Assembly (NCBI GenBank): GCA_965249005.1
Contig: CBDFLD010000021.1
Location: 558,001 to 622,000 of the forward strand
Source of the DNA: CBDFLD01 sp965249005
Lineage (GTDB): Bacteria > Acidobacteriota > UBA6911
DNA: 64,000 nt
Reading direction: 5' to 3'
In this document: positions 38,258 to 46,763 of the stretch, piece after piece
Numbering within the stretch: the first letter of the stretch is position 1
How the letters are laid out: each line of letters starts with the position of its first letter
The notes under the pieces: model-generated
Told to the model about the DNA's origin: nothing
Database searches by the model: none
The model's input: only the letters and a program-made list of their open reading frames with translations
Made by a program: the position numbers and the translations under genes

Positions 38258-39733
38258 TCAGAACGGACGCCCGACCGTTTTCCAAACGGATTCCCATTCA
38301 GATCGAGCTTCTGGGTGTGGATTCGTGCATAGACTCACGGCGACGGTCACAGACAATCCCACAATGAATCCCGGTATCATTTCGTAGAGGTCGTAAAACT
38401 GCGGCTTGAATTCCAGCCAGATGACGGCGGTCAAGAAACCACTGATCATTCCTGCTAGCGCGCCGGCCAACGTGGTACGAGGCCAGAAGAGCGCGCTCAG
38501 AATGACCGGGACAAAAGCCGACGCCAAACCGGACCAGGCGAAAAGTACAAACCAGAAGATCACTCCCGCCTCCTCCAGGGCGAAATGCACGGCACCGAGC
38601 CCCAGCACCACCGTCGTGACCTTACCGTAAAACGAAAGCTTCCGCTCCGGTAGTCTGGAACGAAACACTTTCTGCACGCCATCCCGCAGAACAGCGGAAG
38701 ACGCGAGAATAAGAAGCGAGTCGACCGTCGACATGATGGCTCCGAGTACGACGACGACAAAAAGACCGGTGAAGAGTGCCGGGAAAAGCTCCTTGCTCAT
38801 CAAGGGCATGACCGTTTCCGGGTCGGCTAGATTCGGGAAGATCACTCGGCCGGCCATGCCCGCAAGGACAGCACCCAGGTCGAAGATGATTATGCAGACG
38901 ACTGCCATGACGCTTCCGGAAACGATTTCCTGCTGCCCTTTCGCGGAGATGTATCGTACCAGCAGCTGCGGCACGCCCAGGAAAGCCACCCCGACGCCAA
39001 CGAGGCTCAGTACGCTGGCGATTCCTTCGAGCGACATGCCGTGCTTTCCCATGGGAAGGACCAGGGTTGGGTCGATGGCATGAAGGGAGATCATCATCGG
39101 TTGCCATCCGCCGGCCGCGACGATTCCCACCACAGCCAACACGAAGAGTCCGGCAGCCATGAGCAAGGCGTGCACGAAGTCAGCGTAGGCCACGGCCTTG
39201 AACCCGCCGATGGTGGTGTAGAAAAGGATGATGGCCACCCCTATCCACACCCCGGTGCCGTAACTGGTGCCAAGAAATGTCTGGAAAGCTTTCCCGGTTG
39301 CCATGAGCTGCGCAGAGGTGTAGGCAACGACCATCGACAGGATGATAATCACGCTCGCGACCCTCAGATAATGCTTGCGGTCTCGAAAACGGTCTTCTAG
39401 AAAATCAGGTACGGTGATTGCCTGGTAGCGGTCTGTGTATTCCTTGAAAGGGCGAGCGACCAGCGACCACCCGAGCGCGACGCCGACAACCTCGCCCAGG
39501 ACCACCCACAGCGCATGGATACCGACCAGATACCCCATGCCGGTGAGTCCGAGCAGCAGCCAGCCACTCTCGCCGGTGGCGTTGGCGCTGAAGGCTATAA
39601 CCCAGGATGGGAGCTTCTTGCCTGCGACATAGTACCCGGCGACACTGTGAGACTCACGCTTGCTCCAGATTCCAAGGCACGCCAGCATGGCGAGATAGAC
39701 GGATAGAACAGCGATTACGGTATAGGAAGCCAC
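38258..39733 (-). CDS. Sodium:solute symporter (SSS family)
   Basis: A 491-residue integral membrane protein with about 13 hydrophobic segments. It shows the family sodium-site region in AGYYVAGKKLPSWVIAFSANATGESGWLLLGLTG and the later GAIMSTVDSLLILASSAVLRDG segment, both typical of PutP-like sodium/proline or sodium/sugar symporters. It starts with GTG at 39733, 3 bp after the stop of a 38-residue membrane protein, so the two are one translational unit. The transported solute cannot be told from sequence. Confidence 0.92.
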   Translation of the reverse strand: MASYTVIAVLSVYLAMLACLGIWSKRESHSVAGYYVAGKKLPSWVIAFSANATGESGWLLLGLTGMGYLVGIHALWVVLGEVVGVALGWSLVARPFKEYTDRYQAITVPDFLEDRFRDRKHYLRVASVIIILSMVVAYTSAQLMATGKAFQTFLGTSYGTGVWIGVAIILFYTTIGGFKAVAYADFVHALLMAAGLFVLAVVGIVAAGGWQPMMISLHAIDPTLVLPMGKHGMSLEGIASVLSLVGVGVAFLGVPQLLVRYISAKGQQEIVSGSVMAVVCIIIFDLGAVLAGMAGRVIFPNLADPETVMPLMSKELFPALFTGLFVVVVLGAIMSTVDSLLILASSAVLRDGVQKVFRSRLPERKLSFYGKVTTVVLGLGAVHFALEEAGVIFWFVLFAWSGLASAFVPVILSALFWPRTTLAGALAGMISGFLTAVIWLEFKPQFYDLYEMIPGFIVGLSVTVAVSLCTNPHPEARSEWESVWKTVGRPF

Positions 39734-39736
39734 CGG

Positions 39737-39853
39737 TTAATCCGATCCTCCCCTGCCGCGGTTACGGAAGTAAAATACCAGGACGATGGCGAGTCCGAGT
39801 CCGGTAGAAACGAACAACAGAACCCAGGCTGACAGGGGTAGACCCAAGATCAT
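39737..39853 (-). CDS. Symporter small accessory protein (38 residues, one membrane segment)
   Basis: MILGLPLSAWVLLFVSTGLG followed by LAIVLVFYFRNRGRGGSD: one transmembrane helix with a basic tail. It ends 3 bp before the symporter start. Very small single-span proteins of this pattern accompany SSS symporters in many bacteria and are annotated as symporter small accessory proteins. ATG 39853 is chosen because the residues upstream in the same frame look like non-coding sequence. Confidence 0.75.
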   Translation of the reverse strand: MILGLPLSAWVLLFVSTGLGLAIVLVFYFRNRGRGGSD

Positions 39854-40109
39854 GGCGAATGCCTGCCTGCTTTTGACTCGGGATGCGAGTTCATGAGAGT
39901 GTATAACAAGACTGTGACCCTCGAGGATCTCGATTGATGCCAAGGTGTCATGCTGTCCCCTGGATGAGCCATAGATGCCTCCCCGATGTTCCTCGAGGTT
40001 TCCGGACCATCGATTGAGCATCCTAGAGGAGTCGGCGGGATCGAACAACACAAATACGAACACCAAATACAAGCGGTCACGAAAGTGAACTCCGGTGGAG
40101 AAAGGTATC

Positions 40110-41588
40110 ATGCAGAAGGGTGAGCTCGAAAACTATATCAACGGCAGCTGGGTGCCACCTCGGAATGGCGATTATCTGGACGTCATCAATCCCAGCACGG
40201 GCGATGTGATCGTCCGGTCGCCTCTGTCCAATGCCGAGGATACAAGTGAGGCCATTGCTTCCGCCCGATCCGCTTTTTCCGACTGGTCCCGGACGCCAAT
40301 TGCGCGACGATGCGAATTCATGTTCAAACTCACCGACTTGATTCGAAAAAACCAGGAGGAGATCGCGCGTCTCATTACCCTGGAAATGGGCAAGTCGCTG
40401 CCGGACTCTCGAGCAGAGGTCAAGCGTGTGCTGGAGAACTCCGAAGTAGCGTGCGGAATGCCAGTACTGCAACAAGGCGACAAGTTGGTGGGAACTTCCT
40501 TCGACATCGACGGGGAGGTGGTGTGGCAGCCTCGTGGTGTCTACGCCATGATTGCACCCTTTAACTTTCCCGCCATGGTCCCGTTCTGGTTTTTACCCTA
40601 CGCGTTGACGACCGGCAACACCTATGTCCTGAAACCCTCGGAGCAGGTGCCCTGCACCATGAACCGGATGACCCGCTACATCGAGCAGGCCGGCTTTCCG
40701 GCTGGGGTGTTCAATCTGGTAAACGGGGATCGAGTTGTTTCGGAGACGCTGCTCGACAGCTCCGATGTGGCGGGGGTCTCGTTTGTGGGAACCTCCAAGG
40801 TATGCAAAATCGTAGCGGAGCGCTCCGCTCGAACGAACAAACGCTACCAGGCGATGGGGAGCGCCAAGAATCATCTCGTGGTAATGCCGGACGCGAAGGT
40901 CGAGCCCATGATTCGAAACATGATCACCTCATGTTTTGGCTGCGCCGGCCAGCGCTGTATGGCCTCGTCGGCCATCGTGGCCGTGGGGGGGACCTACGAC
41001 ATGGTATGTCGGGAGTTCATCGAAGCGGCTCGAAAAATCGTGGTCGCCGATCCGATGGACGCGGCAGTGGCGGAGGAATCCATGGTGATGGGCCCCGTGA
41101 TATCGTCGAAGGCGAAGGCTTTCATCGAGTCCATGATTGGGCGGGGGGTACAGGAAGGAGCCACCTTGGCTCTGGACGGTCGGGGGCTTCGGGTGCCGGG
41201 CCGGGAGGCCGGGTTTTTCATCGGCCCGACCGTGCTGACCGATGTGAAACCCAACATGGAAGTTCACAAAAGGGAAATCTTCGGGCCGGTCGTCGTGATT
41301 CTCGAAGCCCGGGACCTGGATGAAGCGCTCGAAGTCATCAACGGGCACCGGTTCGGAAACGGCGCTTCCATCTACACGCAGTCCGGCTACTACGCTCGCA
41401 AATTCAAGCTCGAGACCAACTGCGGGATGGTCGGTGTCAACGTTGGAATTCCCGCTCCGGTGGCGTACCTTCCTTTCGGAGGGACTAAGGATTCCCAGTT
41501 TGCTCAGATCAAGGGGCAGGGAAAGACGATCGTCGATTTCTTCGTCGAGAAAAAAATAATCACAGAACGCTACTGGCCGGAAGAGTAG
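40110..41588 (+). CDS. mmsA: CoA-acylating methylmalonate-semialdehyde dehydrogenase
   Basis: A 492-residue aldehyde dehydrogenase of the MmsA type, which converts (methyl)malonate semialdehyde to propionyl- or acetyl-CoA with NAD in valine, inositol or beta-alanine breakdown. Landmarks: YINGSWVPPRNGDYLDVINP, APFNFPAMVPFWFLPYALT, FVGTSKV, and the nucleophile in SCFGCAGQRCMASSAIVAVG, where the preceding glycine and arginine pattern separates MmsA from other ALDHs. ATG 40110 follows GGAGAAAGG; a GTG at 40095 is less likely. It is divergent to the symporter unit. With the nearby isomerase-like gene, this is compatible with an inositol-type pathway, but no other ino genes are seen. Confidence 0.93.
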   Translation: MQKGELENYINGSWVPPRNGDYLDVINPSTGDVIVRSPLSNAEDTSEAIASARSAFSDWSRTPIARRCEFMFKLTDLIRKNQEEIARLITLEMGKSLPDSRAEVKRVLENSEVACGMPVLQQGDKLVGTSFDIDGEVVWQPRGVYAMIAPFNFPAMVPFWFLPYALTTGNTYVLKPSEQVPCTMNRMTRYIEQAGFPAGVFNLVNGDRVVSETLLDSSDVAGVSFVGTSKVCKIVAERSARTNKRYQAMGSAKNHLVVMPDAKVEPMIRNMITSCFGCAGQRCMASSAIVAVGGTYDMVCREFIEAARKIVVADPMDAAVAEESMVMGPVISSKAKAFIESMIGRGVQEGATLALDGRGLRVPGREAGFFIGPTVLTDVKPNMEVHKREIFGPVVVILEARDLDEALEVINGHRFGNGASIYTQSGYYARKFKLETNCGMVGVNVGIPAPVAYLPFGGTKDSQFAQIKGQGKTIVDFFVEKKIITERYWPEE

Positions 41589-41945
41589 GGGGATCCCATC
41601 GAGTGGAGCCAGCCAAAGGCAAACAGCCATCTCGTTCCACCAACGCGTGACGCCCAAGCGGCAGCATGCCCAAGCAACACTAGCAACCAGTACAGGACCG
41701 CGCGACTGTCGGTATGGGTGGAGTATTCTTGCGTTCGCTTTACGGTGGGGTAGTTAGCATGGCTGCACGATATAGGGCATCATTTGCGTACGGTCACGAG
41801 ATAACCCGTCGTAAAGAAAGTTGTTGGAATGATTTTTCCGAGTGTCCACATGAACGGAAAAGCCAAGAACGCAATAATGATAAATAGGGGCCGACATCGG
41901 CGGGATACGGTTGCCGATCATCGTACAGTGCGGATACTACGTTTG
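41589..41945. other. Gap between convergent mmsA and DUF1501 genes
   Basis: 357 bp with no recognisable gene, RNA, repeat or strong terminator hairpin. An A/T-richer patch lies around 41815-41890. Confidence 0.5.
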
Positions 41946-43190
41946 TCAGGCGAACATGTCGAACGTTTTGAAGTCGCCGTTCAACAACTCCCGCGTGCTA
42001 TTGTATCCCAGCCAGCCATCAATCATCGAGGCATAAACTCTCCGGAAGTCAACCTCGTAAGCGAGATTGTCGCCCGGATCCAGCTCGGTCAAACTGGGAA
42101 TGTCGCCGTAGTGACCCCCTTTGACCCTGTTGCCCACAACGAACATCAGGTTGGCGGCGCCATGGTCGGTACCGAGGCTAACGTTTTCCGGGACGCGGCG
42201 TCCAAACTCGGAAAAGATCACGACCGATACGTCGTCGGACCGGCCGATTCTTGCCAGATCTTCGATGAATCCCGCAACGGCGTCGGATGTGTAAGTGAGC
42301 AGCCGGCGGTGCAGGTCATTCTGGAACACGTGGGTATCGAACGCATTGCCCCCGTATGAGGTGTAGTAGACGCGCGTCGGCATTCCCGCATCGATCAGGG
42401 AGACAATCTTGGGTAGGCTGAGACCGCCGATTCCATAGTCGACGGGCGAGTTGTAGTTGGCCCATGCTTCGCGGACTAGAGCAGAAGCGTCCCTCGCACT
42501 TCTTGCGATATCCAGCAGGTATCTCTGCGATGGGTTCGTTGCCTTCACGCTGGTGGGAGCCCGATCGAACACTTCACGCTGCTCGAAGAACGACTCGCGC
42601 GCGAACCTGTTTGGATTGTTGAACACCACCGGCACGTGCAGGCGGCTGCGAACGGCGAGCGATTGTCGCGAGTCGATGTTGACCAGGAAATTCGGTGGCG
42701 CCGATGGTTCCATTGCGTCGGCGAGACGGCCGATCCATCCAAACTGCTCCCCGCTGTTGGGTGCCGCGGTGTGCCAGTAAGCCATCGAGGTAAAGTGCGA
42801 AAACGAAGGGTTCTCGTATCCACAGCCGTGGACGATAGCAATCTTCCCGTCTTTGTACAGACGTTCGAATCCGACCATGCCGCGGTTGAAGCCAAAGTGA
42901 TCATCGATCTTGCGAAGCTCCGTTTCTTTGATCCCAATGTTGGGACGGTGCCGGTAGTAGGCGTCATCTCCGTAAGGGACGACGGTATTCAGACCGTCGT
43001 TGCCCCCAGAAAGCTCCAGGACCACAAGGATTCGCCCGTTGTCAGACCCCTGTGCGGCCAACGCGTCGGCCGCGAGCCCAAACAATGGCATCCGAAAGCT
43101 GCCCACCGCTCCAAGTGCGATACCATACGCTGCGGCCCGTAACAGATCCCGACGCCTTGTTCTGTTGCCGCAAAGGCTGCGCTTTTTCAT
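41946..43190 (-). CDS. DUF1501-family Tat-exported protein
   Basis: A 414-residue member of DUF1501. The leader RTRRRDLLRAAAYGIALGAV carries the Tat twin arginine. The family start is clear: GRILVVLELSGGNDGLNTVVPYGDDAYY, and later VVIFSEFGRRVPENVSLGTDHGAANLMFVVG, where the conserved acidic and His residues resemble an alkaline-phosphatase/sulfatase-like metal site. It follows DUF1800 by 11 bp, the usual pairing. The function of the pair is not established; export through Tat suggests a cofactor-containing or prefolded periplasmic enzyme. Confidence 0.92.
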   Translation of the reverse strand: MKKRSLCGNRTRRRDLLRAAAYGIALGAVGSFRMPLFGLAADALAAQGSDNGRILVVLELSGGNDGLNTVVPYGDDAYYRHRPNIGIKETELRKIDDHFGFNRGMVGFERLYKDGKIAIVHGCGYENPSFSHFTSMAYWHTAAPNSGEQFGWIGRLADAMEPSAPPNFLVNIDSRQSLAVRSRLHVPVVFNNPNRFARESFFEQREVFDRAPTSVKATNPSQRYLLDIARSARDASALVREAWANYNSPVDYGIGGLSLPKIVSLIDAGMPTRVYYTSYGGNAFDTHVFQNDLHRRLLTYTSDAVAGFIEDLARIGRSDDVSVVIFSEFGRRVPENVSLGTDHGAANLMFVVGNRVKGGHYGDIPSLTELDPGDNLAYEVDFRRVYASMIDGWLGYNSTRELLNGDFKTFDMFA

Positions 43191-43201
43191 CAGTTGGTTC
43201 C

Positions 43202-45037
43202 TCAGCCCAGTTGATATTCTGGCTCGCTCATTATCAGATGTAAAACCAGCCGCAGAGAGTACTCCATGTACGTGTATGCCTCGGAAAGATTCGAGGTTCC
43301 GAGGTCGCTCTCCAGAAACGCGATAATCTTCTCCCTGGAGTTGTCGCTGGGCGGAACCCGCATGAACCGGTGGATGAAATAGTCCACGACCTGCTTGGCG
43401 TTATCGAGACCTTCGTCCAGCACCATCTGGCTCAAGTTGACACGGGCCGTGTGGCGTGGGATCGGCTTGACTCTCTCGATGGCCATCTGCCAGCCGCGGA
43501 AGTTGCTGTAGCGGGTATTGAAGTCCTCGTCGCGGTCGGCGAGCATGTTCGACTCCGCGAGGACATTGCCTTCCCCCACACTGGCTGGCATGGTCGCCGA
43601 CGTAATGTCCAGACCTTGGCGGATCCTGCGCGCCACACTCCGGATATTAGCGCTGCCGTTGTACCTGTCCGGAGGTATGAAATTGATCCTGGGAAACAGA
43701 ACCTCCATGGCGAAGTTGCCCCGCTCGAGCAGCAGGCCCGGGGTTACCCAGCTGCGACCCTCAGCCCAGCCTGCCACGGTCGGCGGCCGGAACAGCGCCT
43801 GCCCAAGCGCTCCTGTGACCGAATTGAAATCCGGGATGCCTGGGACATCCTTCAGACCGAGCTTGCGGTAGGTTGAAATAGCTAACTGGACGGGGCCCCT
43901 GATTTGGGTGCCGACGGATGCCGGACTGTAGAAATCCCGTGAAAGGAAGATTGCCTCCAGAAGCGGCGCAATCTGGTATTTGGCATCGCGGAGTACAGCT
44001 CCCAATCTTCTTTGATGTTCAACGGAGAGCTCGCCTCGGACGAAGAAGCGGTAGATCTTGCCGGCGATGAAATTCGCCGTGACCGGCTGCTGCATGATGA
44101 TGTCGATCACATCGACCCCGTCGAAGTTGCCGGTCTGCTCAAGGAATGTCTTGTCCCCGCCGTCGTGCAGCTCTTCGTTCACGACGAATTCGAGATCGAC
44201 GTAGTTCCAGCCTGTGAACGCGCGGGCGGCTTCACGGATGTCCCGCTCGGTATAGGCTCCGACGCCCATCGTGAACAGTTCCATGATCTCGCGGGCGAAG
44301 TTCTCGTTGGGGGCTCCCTTCACGTTGACTCCTGCATCCAGAAAGGAAAGCATTCCCGGATCCTGGGCCACGGCGACCATCAGGTCGTGAAAACCGCCGG
44401 TCCCGTGCTCATAGAACAGTTCCAGTTCACCGAGCAGCTTTCGGTAATCGCGGACCTTCACCTCACTAACGGCATAATGGCCGTGCCAGAACAGCGCCAT
44501 CTTTTCTTCGAGCGGGCGATGGGTCTGGACCATGCGGTTGGCCCACCAGTATGCGAGCCGGTTCGTTTCGAGCACGCTAGCCCGAAGCCAGTAGAAGAAC
44601 TTGTTGACCACCGGCTGAAGGCGCCGGTTTCCATCGGGTTTCACTTTGATCCCCAAAGCCTCGCCGGTCTCTTTGGCAAGATCCGTTGTGGCCGGCCGGC
44701 TCGGGGGGAAGGGCTCCAGGCCGGGATCGTGGACGCCCGAGTGATCGAACGGCGGTAGGTGGCTGTTATCGATGTCCTGGAAGTGGACCAGCCGCCCGAC
44801 GGCTTGCACGGGTGTCATCTGGGCGAGCGCCTCGATTTCTTCGGGCGTGCCTCCGAACCCGGCCCGTTCCATCAAATGAGCAGCGAAATCGAGATTCCAG
44901 TCCGTCGGCGTGATCGGCGTCAGATCGTTCTGCCATTGGACCGGTCCGCTGGCCTGCGCCAGGCCAGGATTTGGACACGACATGGCTACAACGGCTACCG
45001 TCAATGCGGCGCCAAACCACTTTGTTTTTCGAAGCAC
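43202..45037 (-). CDS. DUF1800-family exported protein
   Basis: A 611-residue member of DUF1800, with a signal peptide (FGAALTVAVVAMS). Family landmarks: AAHLMERAGFGGTPEEIEAL, RMVQTHRPLEEKMALFWHGHYA, ENFAREIMELFTMGVGAYTERD, EAARAFTGWNY, and RPPTVAGWAEGRSW. The TMGVGxYTExD stretch and FTGW are diagnostic. It is transcribed ahead of DUF1501. Immediately upstream (45100-45135) lie two tandem dyads forming an FNR-like site, suggesting oxygen- or redox-responsive control. Confidence 0.92.
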   Translation of the reverse strand: MLRKTKWFGAALTVAVVAMSCPNPGLAQASGPVQWQNDLTPITPTDWNLDFAAHLMERAGFGGTPEEIEALAQMTPVQAVGRLVHFQDIDNSHLPPFDHSGVHDPGLEPFPPSRPATTDLAKETGEALGIKVKPDGNRRLQPVVNKFFYWLRASVLETNRLAYWWANRMVQTHRPLEEKMALFWHGHYAVSEVKVRDYRKLLGELELFYEHGTGGFHDLMVAVAQDPGMLSFLDAGVNVKGAPNENFAREIMELFTMGVGAYTERDIREAARAFTGWNYVDLEFVVNEELHDGGDKTFLEQTGNFDGVDVIDIIMQQPVTANFIAGKIYRFFVRGELSVEHQRRLGAVLRDAKYQIAPLLEAIFLSRDFYSPASVGTQIRGPVQLAISTYRKLGLKDVPGIPDFNSVTGALGQALFRPPTVAGWAEGRSWVTPGLLLERGNFAMEVLFPRINFIPPDRYNGSANIRSVARRIRQGLDITSATMPASVGEGNVLAESNMLADRDEDFNTRYSNFRGWQMAIERVKPIPRHTARVNLSQMVLDEGLDNAKQVVDYFIHRFMRVPPSDNSREKIIAFLESDLGTSNLSEAYTYMEYSLRLVLHLIMSEPEYQLG

Positions 45038-45099
45038 GCGGCCAAGTCCCCAGGATGCATGATGAGTGGCAGTTTATTCTAGTTCCGGGAGGCCGCCGC

Positions 45100-45135
45100 G
45101 ATCAATTGCATTGATCCCGATCAATTTCATTGATC
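45100..45135. promoter_or_regulatory. Tandem GATCAAT/ATTGATC dyads containing a consensus FNR-type box
   Basis: GATCAATTGCATTGATC (45100-45116) and GATCAATTTCATTGATC (45119-45135) are two 17-bp dyads, each with perfect 7-bp arms and a 3-bp spacer, 19 bp centre to centre. Their junction reads TTGATCCCGATCAA (45111-45124), an exact match to the TTGAT-N4-ATCAA consensus of FNR/ANR regulators. It lies 63-98 bp upstream of the DUF1800 start. The stacked half-sites could bind more than one dimer. Confidence 0.7.
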
Positions 45136-45181
45136 TTCAGAGGTTCACTGCGCCAAAACCAGGAAACGTGGGGCACGTCCC

Positions 45182-46729
45182 CTACTTTCGCCGGTCGATG
45201 ACAGGGTAGCGTCTCATCACTGTGTCGAGGAGATGGCCTTCTCCGAGTGCCCGGGGATCCTTCGTTCGTTTCAGATGATCCTTCAGCTTTCGAGCTAGAG
45301 AATTGCGTGCGGCCGCGCAGTTCGGATCCGCCGATCGATTGTGTAGGTTGAATGGGTCGTTCTCGACCAGGTACAGCTCCTCGGCCGGGCGCTTGTCGAA
45401 GGCGAGCCGGGCGAGCTCTTCATGTCGTGCCCTTTCTTTCCAGAGGTATGTCTTGGTGGGGCTGCCGTCTGTGTCTCCGAATCCGCCTGTGGGATCGTCC
45501 TGCGGCCAGGTTGGACCCGGAAGGTCCCCCACAGGATTGAGCTCGGGCGTCTGGTTGCGGATGTATAAGTGCTCCCGGGTCCGGATTGCCCGGATCGGGT
45601 ATCCCGCCCCGTCGGGCCGGCTTCCGGGAAAGTGCCGCTCGATGCCAAAGACCGCGTGATCCCTGACGGCATCGATCTGGCCGGATTCTGATGACAGAAG
45701 CAGCGGCATGAAGCTCTTTCCGGTCATGGAGTCGGGGATGGAAAGGCTTGCGGCCTCGAGAAAACTCGGAGCGAAGTCTGTGAAACTCACAAAATCTTCC
45801 ACAACCCGCCCCGGTAGAACTCGTTCCCCCCATCGTACGGCGAGCGGCATGCGGGTTCCGTAGTCGTAGACCGTGGCCTTGGCGCGGGGGAACGCCATTC
45901 CGTTGTCGGAAGTGACAACAATGAGGGTGTTCTCCAGTTCTCCTGCTCGCTCCAGTGTTTCGAGCATTCGATTCAAATGCCCATCGAAGTACTCGATTTC
46001 GTAGGCGTAGTCTGCCAGGTCTCCGCGCACCTCGTCCGAATCCGGCAAGAAATCCGGGACATCGATCTCAGCCATCTTTTCGGGATCGCTTCCACTTTGC
46101 GTCCCGACACCCGTGTCGAACTCACGATGAGGTTCGGAAAATCCGACCCAAAAGCAGAACGGCGCGCCCTCGGGACGCGCGGCCAGAAATCGGTTGAAGT
46201 TCTCCGCGTAGTCGATCGGGCTCAGATGCTCGGCTGGGGGCTCGATCTGAACCTGGTTGTAGGAGGGACCGGCCGGGTTGGAGCTTCGGTCCGATACTTC
46301 CCAGTTTCCGGGGGCCCATCCCTTCCCGGTATATCCCGTGTGATATCCCGCGGCGGCCAGGATGTCGGGATAGACCGCCAAACCACTCGGCCAGTGGGTG
46401 TGGTTCATGGAGGCTTCGCGCAGCCGATAAAAGTCCTGTCCGGTAAGTACGCTGCCTCGCGAGGGACAGCAAGAAGGGGTAGAGACATAAGCGTTGTGAA
46501 ACAGAATACCCTCGCGCGCAACGCGGTCGAACCCGGAGGTTCTGAGAAATCTTGCGCCGTACGCGCTCGCATGTGGGTAAGATTGATCGTCCGAGATACA
46601 AAACAAGATGTTCGGGCGCCTTGGCTGCTTCGGCTGGCTTCGGCACCCCACCCCAATGGACGACAAGCCAAGAGCCGCGCTTCCTCCGGCTACTTTCTTC
46701 AGAAATCCTCGTCGCGATCGCTTTCTCAT
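45182..46729 (-). CDS. Tat-exported sulfatase
   Basis: A 515-residue formylglycine-dependent sulfatase. The leader RSRRGFLKKVAGGSAALGLS is a textbook Tat signal. The metal-binding N-terminus is PNILFCISDDQSYPHASAYG, and the modification motif is Cys-Cys-Pro-Ser-Arg in VSTPSCCPSRGSVLTGQ, so the cysteine-type enzyme needs anaerobic- or FGE-type maturation. DNGMAFPRAKATVYDYGTRMP is the second metal site. Its overall pattern is like N-sulfoglucosamine sulfohydrolases, but substrate is not certain. It is 34 bp downstream of the DUF3604 gene and probably co-transcribed with it. Confidence 0.92.
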   Translation of the reverse strand: MRKRSRRGFLKKVAGGSAALGLSSIGVGCRSQPKQPRRPNILFCISDDQSYPHASAYGARFLRTSGFDRVAREGILFHNAYVSTPSCCPSRGSVLTGQDFYRLREASMNHTHWPSGLAVYPDILAAAGYHTGYTGKGWAPGNWEVSDRSSNPAGPSYNQVQIEPPAEHLSPIDYAENFNRFLAARPEGAPFCFWVGFSEPHREFDTGVGTQSGSDPEKMAEIDVPDFLPDSDEVRGDLADYAYEIEYFDGHLNRMLETLERAGELENTLIVVTSDNGMAFPRAKATVYDYGTRMPLAVRWGERVLPGRVVEDFVSFTDFAPSFLEAASLSIPDSMTGKSFMPLLLSSESGQIDAVRDHAVFGIERHFPGSRPDGAGYPIRAIRTREHLYIRNQTPELNPVGDLPGPTWPQDDPTGGFGDTDGSPTKTYLWKERARHEELARLAFDKRPAEELYLVENDPFNLHNRSADPNCAAARNSLARKLKDHLKRTKDPRALGEGHLLDTVMRRYPVIDRRK

Positions 46730-46763
46730 GTTCGAAATTGGGGCGGGAAAATCCTCCAGCCAC

